This document shows, one piece after another, positions 10,473 to 20,517 of a stretch of DNA of 64,000 nt. How positions within the stretch are numbered: the first letter of the stretch is position 1; each line of letters opens with the position of its first letter. The translations under genes were made by a program, and so were the position numbers. Source of the DNA: Mesostigma viride (Eukaryota; Streptophyta; Mesostigmatophyceae; Mesostigmatales; Mesostigmataceae); NCBI GenBank assembly GCA_009746045.1, contig RPFO01001888.1, positions 1-64,000 of the forward strand, written 5' to 3'. The notes beneath the pieces were generated by a model. The model was not told the origin of the DNA and did no database searches. It saw nothing but the letters and a program-made list of their open reading frames with translations.

Positions 10473-11047
10473 TGTAGAGCAGGCTGCGTGGAAAGTGGGT
10501 GGGGCGTCTAGTGGGATAACCTCAGTACTGAGGCGGTACAACCTGGTATCCCGCAGCCACGATGTGGTAGCCAGTTGTGCTCCCGAGTGGCATCTATCGG
10601 CTGGCCGGTAGTCGCCGGCCTGGGCGCCTAGTCAGGTGGGCATCAAAGATTGGTGTCTAGATGCTAGTCGGTGCCTAAGCAAGGTACGGAAGCCAGTGCG
10701 CGCCGGGACGGTCAGAGAACCGTCGCCCTCGGTAGCACAGATCCGCTGAGTGCCGGTAGTCTCGGGTTAGAGGCTCGAGCATGCACTATCGGGTAGCCTA
10801 CCGGTAGTCTCGGGTTAGAGGCTCGAGCATGCCTTATCGGTTAGCGCCGCGCCGCTGAGCTCCTTGCGGCCTGGCCAGCTGCAAGGGTTCAATAGCAATC
10901 AGTGGCGGCTGCGGGCTCAGCCTCCCACAATCGGTTCCCCAAACAACAAAAATCCCGTCTCCATCGCCGGCGTGCTAGCCAGCGGTGAAGGGCATTCAAC
11001 TTGTATTCACAACAGTCAACATTACCGTTGACCATTTTTCTGGGCTC
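10473..11047 (+). mobile_element. Leader / possible LTR of copia-like retroelement
   Basis: The sequence breaks away from family C at 10472 and starts TGTAGAGCAGG, as an LTR would. A 30-base phrase (CCGGTAGTCTCGGGTTAGAG...) occurs twice, at about 10754 and 10800. No second LTR is present in the window because the element is truncated at its 3' side, so LTR limits and primer site could not be fixed. Confidence 0.4.
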
Positions 11048-12253
11048 ATGGCGCGTGGCGCGGAGCGAACGCAAGCTGCAACCCAGGACCAGGGAACGCA
11101 AGCATCAACTCCGGCGGATGGGAGTGGCGCAGCCACCGTGGCGACTGAGCCAGCTGGGGGCTCGGTCAGCACAGCTCCGGGGCAGCAGTCAGCACCAACT
11201 GCCCGGAAAGTTTTCAAGAAAGAAGAGCTGCCAAGTAAGCTGCCAGAAATTCTGACGCCGTCCGCCGTGGAGGAGTTTATTAACAGCCTGGGCGAGCTCC
11301 GGCAGGACTACAACGAACTGTCCGACGCAGTTTTCCTCACCAAGCTGCGCCGGTCAGAGGTATGCAACGAGTCTACGGGTAATGCGGACGTGCGCGGGGT
11401 CATTATCAACGCCAGCAAAGAGGCGTGGACCTGGCCCGACACAGTGAAGGCCCTGCAAGAGGTGCTCGACACCTCAAGCTTTCCTGACGAGGAAAAGGAG
11501 GGGCAGGCGCTGGTGCGCAACCTGTCGCTTGACCCGAATTACCTCAGCTCGGACATGGCCAGATTCGCGGCCCAGGTCCGGAGCAAGGGTGTCTTGAAGC
11601 ACATGAGTAGCGAATATTTACTCAGCGCAGTTCTGGATGCGCTGGGGCTGACGCCAGAGAGCCGTGCCAATGTCAAGGCCGGTCTCGGCATGAAAATTGC
11701 GCTAGCTTCTTCCGTGGTAGTGGGCACCCCGGACGACCAGAAACGGTTCAACGCAGCCATGGCGCACCTCCGAGAGATGTTCAAGGACCGGGGCGGCCCC
11801 AGGCGTAACAACAAGCTGCCGACAGTTGCTCAGGTAAACCCTGTGCCTGCCTCGACCCCGCCAGCAGCTTCTCTGTCGGACTTGACCACTCTTGTTACCC
11901 AGCTGTCCACGACGGTGGCCGACAACGTGGTGCGAATGTTGGGTGGCAAACGCCGAGCTCGCGGTGGTCGGCACAACCAGAACGCGTCCAGCAAACGCGG
12001 GCCGGGAGGCGGTCAGGGCAAGCAGCCTCGACAGGAGGGCGGCGCTGGCAGGCAGCAACAGCAGCAGGGTGGCGTCCCCAAGGAGAAGGTCGTCTGCGAG
12101 CGGTGCACCGGCGTGGGGCACACCGAGGCCAACTGCACGCTGCGGCTGGACCTCGGCAAGGCGACTCGAGTGTGCCGGCGCTGCTGGGCGGTTCGGCTTC
12201 CTGGACACGACCCCAACACATGCCGCGCCCCACGGCCAGCCATGCCCAAGTGA
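11048..12253 (+). CDS. gag: Gag-like polyprotein with two zinc knuckles
   Basis: ATG at 11048 (MARGAERTQ) gives 401 residues. An A/T/Q-rich N-terminus is followed by a helical middle (about 55-260) typical of capsid proteins, then a linker rich in G, R and Q (RNA binding). The C-terminus holds two knuckles: CERCTGVGHTEANC (CX2CX4HX4C, the classic nucleocapsid pattern) and CRRCWAVRLPGHDPNTC (a longer variant). The product would coat retroelement RNA. The ORF ends at TGA 12251-12253, and the same frame continues open into pol-like sequence. Confidence 0.8.
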   Translation: MARGAERTQAATQDQGTQASTPADGSGAATVATEPAGGSVSTAPGQQSAPTARKVFKKEELPSKLPEILTPSAVEEFINSLGELRQDYNELSDAVFLTKLRRSEVCNESTGNADVRGVIINASKEAWTWPDTVKALQEVLDTSSFPDEEKEGQALVRNLSLDPNYLSSDMARFAAQVRSKGVLKHMSSEYLLSAVLDALGLTPESRANVKAGLGMKIALASSVVVGTPDDQKRFNAAMAHLREMFKDRGGPRRNNKLPTVAQVNPVPASTPPAASLSDLTTLVTQLSTTVADNVVRMLGGKRRARGGRHNQNASSKRGPGGGQGKQPRQEGGAGRQQQQQGGVPKEKVVCERCTGVGHTEANCTLRLDLGKATRVCRRCWAVRLPGHDPNTCRAPRPAMPK

Positions 12254-12800
12254 CGTCATAGAGGTGATGTGTGTCGCGGTGAGTCGGCTAGGCGTGAGGA
12301 TGCTGTGCCTTGTAGTCCTAATGTTCCCACGTCCGTGGTTCAGAATGGAAGTGCAAGTGCTGCAGCTGATCAGGAGTGCGTGCCCAGCGTGGTCGCAATA
12401 GAGCCTGAACACGCCCTTCCGGAGCTCACCCCTTCAGGTGAGATAGTGCCGGCAGATGCCGAGGTAGCCCCTCACGTAGACGTGGAGTTGGGTCGCCGCC
12501 TCAGTAAGGCCTCACTAGAGCACATTGCCGACAGGAATGCACATGCAGAGAGCTTGGCGGGGCAGGTGCCTAGCATAGAAGGGGATGGCACCACCCCCAC
12601 GGCCATAGGATTGCGGATGCTTGCTCACCAGATTCACCTTGCGGTGGGTCATGTGGCGGGGCAAACGCTAGACTGGGCGACTAGGCTTATGGGGGCGCCG
12701 GGGTTGAAGGTCGCTCAGGCGGAGTTAGAGGAGTGCCACGCATGCGCAAGTGTCCGGAAGAAGCGTAGGCGCTGGCATGCTAAGCCGTTGCTCGAGGTAT
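12254..12800 (+). pseudogene. Pol fragment: GAG-pre-integrase zinc finger, truncated
   Basis: This is in frame with gag after a single TGA and opens RHRGDVCRG with no ATG. At about 12610-12780 it encodes H-LAVG-H ... C-HA-C followed by RKKRRR, the H-x4-H/C-x2-C zinc finger that precedes the copia integrase core. No protease motif, integrase core or reverse transcriptase follows. Near 12790 the sequence passes into the 3' end of a minus-strand gene. The element is therefore 3'-truncated and not autonomous. Confidence 0.6.
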
Positions 12801-15800
12801 GTGGTCACGTTTCCCACGTGCCGCACCCTTGCCAGGGGCTCTCCGTTGTTGCCCTTCGCCGCTATCCCGTCGTGCTCATTCCAGTTATCCACACCCCCCC
12901 ATTCACTAGCGGGTAGCAGCGCCGTGAAATGTTTGTAACTATAAAACCGGATGAGCGCAAATAGGCGCATTGTGACTGTGCACATCTTGCCATCCACCAT
13001 CAACTGCACCCCCTCCACTTTCACTGGCACATCCCCTCCCTTGTACTTCCTGCATGGCAGCGTTTTCCAGTTGTGGAGGTTGCAGAAGGCCAGGAATGGG
13101 GGCACCTCAGCGAACGTGCGCGGGTGGAAGCACAGTGGTTCAGGATACTGCTCACCTTCCGTGGCGTGCTTTTTATGTGCCCACAGCGATGACTGGCACG
13201 CTTTTTTGATGCGGTCGGTGACGGACAGCGGCGTGGGGTGAGCTTCTTCGCGATACGAGAGGTCGAGAAGCGAAAAAGAAGGCTCCTCGGTGACGCGGGG
13301 GGGCTTGCACATCCAGTTGCCCTCTTTGATGTTGCACAATCTGACATGGTCAAGCCGAACAGTCTCACCGTTGCATCTGGGACGCCCTCTCCCGTTGGCT
13401 TCACATCTGCGGATACCCTCGCAAGCGCATCTCGTAGCAAGTCCCTTGCCTCATCCAGCTTGGCTTGGTAGAAATCCTGATTGTCCGGCGTGGCAAAGGC
13501 TAGGTACCACACACACTGCATCAGCTGCCATCCCACCTCGCATCGTTCACTGCAGTGGTCCTCTCCACGCGCTCTCCCCCCTATCAAAATCAGCCCCCAC
13601 ATGCGTCCCCAGTAGGACGCGAGGATCAACGCCCAGACAAACATGATACCTGCGTCCACATGGCAGCCTGATTCAAAGTTGGTGAAGGTGAGTCTGTTTG
13701 GGTACAGACGCTCGTCCTTGTGTTTATGAAAAACTTTAGCGGTCATGACACAGAACTGACAGTGTGTTTCCTTGCTCTTCTCCTCATCGGTCGCTACCTT
13801 CCTCGGCTCCGCCTCCTCATCCTCCTCCTCCTCCTCACTGGACACCACGATTAACTCCACCTTCTTCCCATGCTTGCCCTTTGCTGTCTTCCCTCCTGTC
13901 TTCCCCCCCTTCTTGGCCTTGCCCTTCCCCGCCTGACCCTGTTTCCCCTGCTCCACCTTTGCTTCCGCCCCCCCGGCGCTGCTCCCCTCCTTGGCCTTGC
14001 CCTTCCCCGCCTGACCCTGTTTCCCCTGCTCCACCTTTGCTTCCGCCCCCCGGCGCTGCTCCCCTCCTCGGCCTTGCCCTTCCCCGCCTCCTCCTGCTTC
14101 ACCCGCTTCCCCTTTGCTGCCGCCCCTCTGGTCTTGACCCCCTCCTCAGGCTTGGCTTCCCCCCCCTCCTCCTGCTTCACCCGCTTCCTGTTTGCTGCCG
14201 CCCCTCTGGTCTTGACCCCCTCCTCGTCCTTGGCTTCCCCCCCCTCCTCCTGCTTCACCCACTCCACCTTCGCTGCCTCCCCCCCGGCGCTGCTCCCCTC
14301 CTCGGCCTTGCCCTTCCCCGCCTGACCCTGTTTCCCCTGCTCCACCTTTGCTTCCGCCCCCCGGCGCTGCTCCCCTCCTCGGCCTTGCCCTTCCCCGCCT
14401 GACCCTGTTTCCCCTGCTCCACCTTTGCTTCCGCCCCCCCGGCGCTGCTCCCCTCCTCGGCCTTGCCCTTCCCCGCCTCCTCCTGCTTCACCCGCTTCCC
14501 CTTTGCTGCCTCCCCCCCGGCGCTGCTCCCCTCCTCGGCCTTGCCCTTCCCCGCCTGACCCTGTTTCCCCTGCTCCACCTTTGCTTCCGCCCCCCCGGCG
14601 CTGCTCCCCTCCTCGGCCTTGCCCTTCCCCGCCTGACCCTGTTTCCCCTGCTCCACCTTCGCTGCCTCCCCCCGGCGCTGCTCCCCTCCTCGGCCTTGCC
14701 CTTCCCCGCCTGACCCTGTTTCCCCTGCTCCACCTTTGCTTCCGCCCCCCCGGCGCTGCTCCCCTCCTCGGCCTTGCCCTTCCCCGCCTGACCCTGTTTC
14801 CCCTGCTCCACCTTCGCTGCCTCCCCCCCGGCGCTGCTCCCCTCCTCGGCCTTGCCCTTCCCCGCCTGACCCTGTTTCCCCTGCTCCACCTTTGCTTCCG
14901 CCCCCCCGGCGCTGCTCCCCTCCTCGTCCTTGGCTTTCCCCGCCTCCTCCTGCTTCCCCCGCTCCACCTTCGCTGCCTCCCCCCCGTCGCTGCTCCCCTC
15001 CTCGTCCTTGGCTTCCCCCGCCTCCTCCTGCTTCCCCCGCTCCACCTTCGCTGCCTCCCCCCCGGCGCTGCTCCCCTCCTCGGCCTTGGCTTTCCCCTCC
15101 TCCTCCTGCTTCCCCCGCTCCACCTTCGCTGCCTCCCCCCGTCGCTGCTCCCCTCCTCGTCCTTGGCTTCCCCCGCCTCCTCCTGCTTCCCCCGCTCCAC
15201 CTTCGCTGCCTCCCCCCCGGTGCTGCTCCCCTCCTCGTCCTTGGCTTCCCCCGCCTCCTCCTGCTTCCCCCGCTCCACCTTCGCTGCCTCCCCCCCGGCG
15301 CAACCCCCCTCAGGCTTGGCTTCCCCCGCCTCCTCCTGCTTCCCCCGCTCCACCTTTGCTGCCGCCCCCCGGTGTTGCCCCCCACCTCGGCCTGCCTTGT
15401 CCCCTCCTGTGTCAATGTACTCGCTTGCTGCTCCGCTGGAATGCCCCCCTGACCGGCCTGGGGCCCCAGTGCATCCGATGTACTGACGACACCCTGCACA
15501 ATAACGGCACACAAGGCAAACCCCATGCAGAAGGAACGCATCCGCCACATGCAGTGGACGTCAGTAACGGATGTTGCAATGTTGCTGGATCGAGGGAGGT
15601 CAATCGACCGCACCCGTACATACAAGGGGCAATTATTTATGCGTCATACCCAAAACAGGAAGAAACTGTGCCACCACTGACCTTGCCATCAACATGGACG
15701 GAGTTGGAGACCAACTGCAGCGCGGCATTTGCAAGGGCACAGGCTGTGTTGTTCATCAGGTCCACCGCTGGACTCCCCGATCCCGAGTTTTCTTCCTTGC

Positions 15801-17810
15801 ACAAAGCATCCACTTCCGTGATTGTCGCGTCCTTGGCTGCCAACTGCGGCAATGAGGCCAGTGCTCGCTTCAGCAGGAACTCGGCAATTGCAATCACGGT
15901 GGGCCCTGGCACGATTTCCAGGCCTACACATGCTTGCCCCGCATGTGCCTCCCCCACGTCTGCATCCACCGCAGTTGACATGCTTGCTCGCAGCTCCTCT
16001 CTGCCGCTGGCTTCGTTGCCATGTTCCTCCACCCGCTGCCTCTTGCCTTTCCGATCCTGCTCCTCGAGCTTCTTCGCCGCCTCTCTTTCACTCTCTTCCT
16101 CTCTCTTTTCTGCTGCCTCTCGTGCCCTGCTCCAGGTAATGATGTGCTTCCTTAGGCGTTCTTTCTGCATTACCGAAATTGGACGATATGCACGTCAAAG
16201 GAAAGCCAACCAAGCAGCAACATTACCAACCATGTAGCGGCAGGGTCAGTGCAGAGGCCAGCACCATAAATGGATGCCTTTGTCTTGTACTCCTACCACA
16301 CACATTAGGGAAGACTGCTGGCATGGCAGCCTGCATCACAGCAATAAATTGCCGCCAACTAAAATAAGAGAGTGACTCACCGCTACACTTCCCTGAAGTG
16401 TACTGGTCACAACTCCATTCTTTACAAATTTCAGGCTGCTCCACAGCTTGGGATTTTGTTGATGCCATTTTTTCAATTCCTGTTCCATGTATATTGCCCC
16501 CGCCTCACGCTTCCATGGGTCGCCATGTACGTCAAACTTTGCTGATGCTTCAGAGAAGTCAAGCGGTTCTTTGCATTCCCTCACCTGTATTGAACGGCAA
16601 CGCCAAAACGGAATCCCAACGCATGCGGAGCGGGGGAACAAGTCAGAAATCAACGCTGCCACGGTGAGACGGCAGATGATGAGGCAGACACGACAATGCA
16701 CTGGGTGCATGGCAACTATGTGAACACTGACGGTAGCACTCACATGCCTAACCAGCATTTTCTCTGTTTCCCCCGGGTTAGAGTGTAAGGCCTATGCCAA
16801 CCAAGGTAAACAACAAAACAAAACATCCTAAACTGCCCTAACTGACATGGGCAACAAACATGGCCAATGGAGGACAAGGAACCAAGTAGGATCATCCAAC
16901 TGGATCACGGTATTATGGCAGCTTGCGTGCAGTAAATTATATCAAGCATGGTTGGCTCACCACATTGAAGTATTGTCACATCATTACAACAAGGGAAAGT
17001 CAGAAATCAACGCTGCCACGGTGAGCCGGCAGATGATGAGGCAGACACGACAATGCACTGGGTGCATGGCAACTATGTGAACACTGACGGTAGCACTCAC
17101 GTGCCTAACCAGCATTTTCTCTGTTTCCCCCGGGTTAGAGTGTAAGGCCTATGCCAACCCAGCTCAACAACAAAACAACACATCATAAACTGCGCTAACT
17201 GACATGGGCAAAAAACATGGCCAATGGAGGACAGGGAACCAAGTAGGATCATCCAACAGGATCACGGTATTATGGCAGCTTGCACGCAGCAGATCATATC
17301 AAGCATGGTTGGCTCACCACATTGAAGTATTGTCACATCATTACAACAAGGGTAAGCTCAAATAAACTAGTCGTGGCCACTATCTACAGGCAGTATAACG
17401 AATGCAACCCATGCAACATGGTGCTCACTACAACGCTTCCTTATCTGCGCAATAAAAAGTACAGGGACATTGCATGGCGGCCCCTCAGCTTTTGAGCGCT
17501 GTGATGCCGCTGCGACGATAGGGTGGTCAACTGCGACGATAGGGTGAACACAACCATACCCACATCATCCTTGCCACAATACGTTTTATGAATCCCCTCA
17601 AACCTTTGCGAGAAGCTATAGTCTGCGACAGCGTCCCCTGGCGACGACATATACGCATATGCGTTCTCAGCTACTATATTCATTAATTCCCATGGCAGCC
17701 GTCTTGTGAGGGGTCCGACGTACCTTTGCTGCCAGAGATTCTTCTGCGAATGCGGTTGCCGCTGTGCGCTTTGCCACCCAGCGTGCTTCCCAGGCCCGCG
17801 CGTCCTCCAT
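12725..17810 (-). CDS. Gene A: 26-residue charged repeats and ubiquitin-protease-like domain, multi-exon
   Basis: Exon 1 starts at ATG 17810 (MEDARAWEARWVAKR) and ends at 17724 (donor GTACGT). Further exons that splice in phase are 16655-16381, 16164-15682 (helical, ERLRKHIITWSRAREAAEKR) and one starting at 15493; one or more short exons between 17724 and 16655 are not resolved. The last exon encodes about 20 copies of a 26-residue unit (EAAKVERGKQEEAGEAKDEE...), an acidic run (SSEEEEEDEE), then a domain with NFESGCHVDAG near 13665. This aligns residue by residue with the USP cysteine box NLGNTCYMNSx. A later YKHFTALLP...WNEHDG near 12931 resembles the USP histidine box. C19-like peptidase is inference. 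The frame slips by one base at several C runs and near 13383, so this is either a pseudogene or a consensus with homopolymer errors. Confidence 0.5.
13935..15395 (-). repeat. 78-bp coding minisatellite (26-residue unit)
   Basis: Units run GGCGCTGCTCCCCTCCTC...GCTTCCGCCCCCC and are 77-79 bp long. Length differences fall almost only in the 6-8 C run at the unit boundary. Two sub-families exist: VEQGKQGQAGKGKAEEGSS on the 3' side of the array and VERGKQEEAGEAKDEEGSS on the 5' side. They lie within gene A's last exon. Confidence 0.9.
16642..17353. repeat. 357-bp tandem duplication inside gene A
   Basis: GTCAGAAATCAACGCTGCC starts at 16642 and again at 16999, and the following about 350 bases are near-identical. 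The duplicated block includes the acceptor side of the exon at 16655, so one spare acceptor exists upstream. Part of the block also occurs inverted in gene B's intron (about 21040-21240). Confidence 0.85.
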
Positions 17811-17899
17811 CGATACACAACAGAGGCTGTCCTGACTGCGAAAGACTTAATTACCATGCAATGTCTTCGTCGTCTTCTACGTCTTCCACAGTGTGCATG

Positions 17900-18240
17900 C
17901 GTAGCTAGCCAGCTATGTCGCGGTTTACGATCCAGTTAACGATAACGGCCCCGTAACCAGCCCAGTACCTAATATTGGGGCAGCTATGGCGCCGTACCCA
18001 CTACCTGACCCGTCCCGTATACCCCAACGTAACCTGAACCGAAGCCGTTCACGCCCCCGTAAACATAACCGGCCCAGTTATTGGGCCGTACCGAATCTCG
18101 GGGCCAATATTCCGAATGGTGCCGTAACCGGTCCGGTAACCTAAACCGCCAACGAATACGGACCCGTAACCTGCCCCGTCGAAGTTACCGGGCAGGTTAC
18201 GGGGGCGTCGAAGTTACCGGACAGGTTACGGGGGCTTCAA
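17900..18240. repeat. Degenerate GTAACC/CCCGTAACC-rich tract
   Basis: About 340 bases built from loosely repeated GTAACCGG, CCCGTAACC and GAAGTTACCGG phrases. Near the right end, GTCGAAGTTACCGG(G/A)CAGGTTACGGGGGC occurs twice in tandem. It lies upstream of gene A's ATG; no gene seen. Confidence 0.6.
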
Positions 18241-18287
18241 ATTAACTCCTAGTGATGCCATGCAGTAGTCTGTGAAGCGCCTCTGCG

Positions 18288-19274
18288 TCAGAGCATTGGG
18301 GAATCTTGGCCCGGCCTAAGGTTGGTGAATTGCTCCACGAACTGTGGCAGCGTCAAACCAGCCTGCGTGCAGTTAGCCAGTGCGTCGCGATCCATGCGAA
18401 GCTGATCCTGGGGTAACAGAAACCGGCGAAAGCCCAGCAAGAGAGAGGGGAGGTCGGTACACGCACGTCCAGCCACAGAGCGCAAAAACTCATCAAAGCG
18501 GTCGCTGGCACTGTCGCTCATCCGCTGCCTAACCATTCTCTTCTGGATGTCCAGCGTGAGACGTTCCTCTGCCTTGGGCCCGTAGTTGGCGAAGTGGATA
18601 GCGAAGACATCCTGAAACTTGGTTGAGAAATGGTCGAAGCTGCGATGGGTAAGGTTGGTCAGCGATAGCTTGTCTACCGATTCCACCTTGGGAAAAGGAA
18701 CAGTACGAGGATACAAAGACGTGAGCTCCATTATACTGGGGCGTGTGGCGCATCCTGACTCTCCGGCATTGTCGCAGCCACCGAGAGCCGTGGAGGCTCA
18801 TGCCCCTGTGCATCTGTCCCTTCAACAACAAAAGGAGCGTCAACCGCATATACCCTTCGTGTACCCAGTGTTGGAGACGGTTGATCCACGAAAACAGACT
18901 CTCCATCGCCCGCCTGCCCTTAATTGCGACTCAAGTTGCTGCACACGCGCAATAGTCCTACCCACACTCTTCTCCAGCGCTTCCGCCACACTTCTAGCTC
19001 TCGCAGCTTCCTCACGTTCATGTTGTAATCGAATTTTCTCCGCTGTCAGCTCGTCTGCCGCTAGCCGAGTGCCGTCTCGCCCCGGCACAGTGTTGTAGCC
19101 AAAACGAATAGCCGAACCGTATTCGGGTGCTGGCGAACGCGTATCCTCCACGCTGGGGAACCGCGGTCCACCTCTACCAGCGCCACGCAGGGAAGGCTCG
19201 CCTGGTTGCACTCCGAGGGGCAAGATGGAGAACTTTGGGCCGACCGACAGCGAATATCTGCGGGAAGCAGACAT
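18288..19274 (-). pseudogene. gag: Gag-like gene of the LTR element, frame-disrupted
   Basis: ATG at 19274 (MSASRRYSLSVGPKF) leads into a coiled coil (LAADELTAEKIRLQHEREEA...LEKSVGRTIARVQQLESQL). The frame breaks near 18860, coding appears to continue briefly in another frame (EGTDAQGHEPPRLSVAA), and the first frame resumes by 18731 for a helical capsid-like segment (HRSFDHFSTKFQDVFAIHF ... QFVEQFTNL) to a stop at 18288. No zinc knuckle is left. At least two indels separate the parts. Confidence 0.6.
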
Positions 19275-19630
19275 TCGGGGTGCAGTATCTCCAAATAGTT
19301 GACGTCTGGGAGTAGATGAATAAACCCTTTCATCACCGGTCGTCCGCGGAGCCGCTAAAGATGTGGTTGCATCTTCAACTCTCTTACTTGATCACGGTGG
19401 TTGTGTCTCCGGGTTACTCATCACTCCATGGGTCGCGCATGCCGGACTGGGGAGACGTTAGAAACTTGTGAGCTCAAGGCAGCTCTCAGAGCAAGACTGT
19501 CACAGAAGGATGAGTCACACTCTAAAAACTGTCCGAACACACAGCATAACGTACCCTCTCTGGGTCGGGCATGAATTCCATTGTTAACCGTGAACTAATA
19601 CTATCAAGACCACCAACAACTAGGTAGAAA

Positions 19631-19642
19631 CCTCCGATACCA
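19631..19642 (-). promoter_or_regulatory. Primer-binding site, initiator-tRNA-Met type
   Basis: TGGTATCGGAGG differs by one base from the first ten bases (TGGTATCAGA) of the primer site used by many plant copia and gypsy elements. Its place, one base after the LTR end and upstream of gag, supports the call. Confidence 0.65.
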
Positions 19643-19643
19643 A

Positions 19644-20054
19644 TGTAACGACTAAAAATGTTGTGTTTGCAACAGCCTCAGTATCAACATTAGCGTGAAA
19701 AGATCTTTATACCTGGGTTGGAGTCTTGACAGATAACTTCACGTCCAGAGAAGCAATGAAGATGAAGCTTCAACAGTTAAGGGATTGGGACCCGACCCTT
19801 GTTAGACACAACAGACAAGTTATATCCAAGTCATCTATCTGTTGAAGTTATAGTTGACTTTTGGCAAGGGTTGTTTGCTTGATGAAACAAGGAAATCCTT
19901 GAATTACACCATAGGTTTGGTTCTCACGTACGCACACATGATGCACGACCGCCACAAACAGGATAAAAGTCATCGTGCACGCAGAGTCGGCTCAACCCTA
20001 ACCCGAAAGAACCAATCAAAAGTGAGGATCACTCAAGATAAGATCCTATCCTCA
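19644..20054 (-). repeat. Putative 5' LTR, 411 bp
   Basis: It starts TG and ends CA on the minus strand and sits directly next to the primer-binding site, as a 5' LTR must. The outer limit is inferred from the TG only, since no second copy is present for comparison. Confidence 0.5.
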
Positions 20055-20517
20055 GAATCCTTAAGGGGACGTGCGCCCGCCGAATTTTTTGGCGCCAAAA
20101 ATATTCGCGGTACCGCCGTGAAGTTAAAAGTGGGTGCACGGTGCGCGCACCCCTTGCGGAAGTGGCCATGGCGACTGCGTTTAGGCGAAACTAGCCATGT
20201 AGGGCTAGAGAAATGCAAAAAAAATGCTCGAATGTTGGAGACGATGATTTAATGATGTTGGGTTGTGGCGGCAAGTTGCTGGTTTACAATATCGCTGCTT
20301 TCTTTTACTGCCATCGGCATGGGGGGTAATCTGCATTTTTTGGTCGCGCGGAATAAAATAGAATTCGTGATAGCGGCAGTGAATTCGCAGTTTTGGGGGG
20401 CTTTTTGACCGTAAACGATGCATTAATATCGGTAGCATTGAATTCCAAACCAAACTGGTGCTTTTTGCTACATTTTCGGCTATTCTCGGTAAGTAATTCT
20501 TCAGGCCTGCGCAGTGC
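20055..20517. other. Upstream region of gene B
   Basis: No gene recognised. It contains a GC-rich hairpin-prone stretch (GAATTTTTTGGCGCCAAAAATATTC, 20080-20105) and AT-rich DNA before the ATG of gene B. A core promoter may lie here, but none was identified. Confidence 0.3.

Larger units (their letters stand above)
18243..20054 (-). mobile_element. LTR retrotransposon, 5' part (LTR, primer site, gag)
   Basis: Reading the minus strand: a putative LTR from TGAGGATAGGATC (20054) to TCGTTACA (19644), one spacer base, a primer-binding site TGGTATCGGAGG (19642-19631), a leader of about 350 bases and a gag-like ORF. The element stops near 18243, with no protease, reverse transcriptase or second LTR, so it is 3'-truncated. 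Confidence 0.65.

Noticed and set aside
13764-15486. Long proline-rich plus-strand ORFs over 13.8-15.5 kb
   Set aside because: Complement of the charged 26-residue repeats; splice phases and the downstream domain support the minus strand.
15412-15625. Signal peptide-like start MRSFCMGFALCAVIVQGVVS before the 26-residue repeats
   Set aside because: An acceptor at 15494-15496 splices in phase with the preceding exon and places this stretch in the intron.
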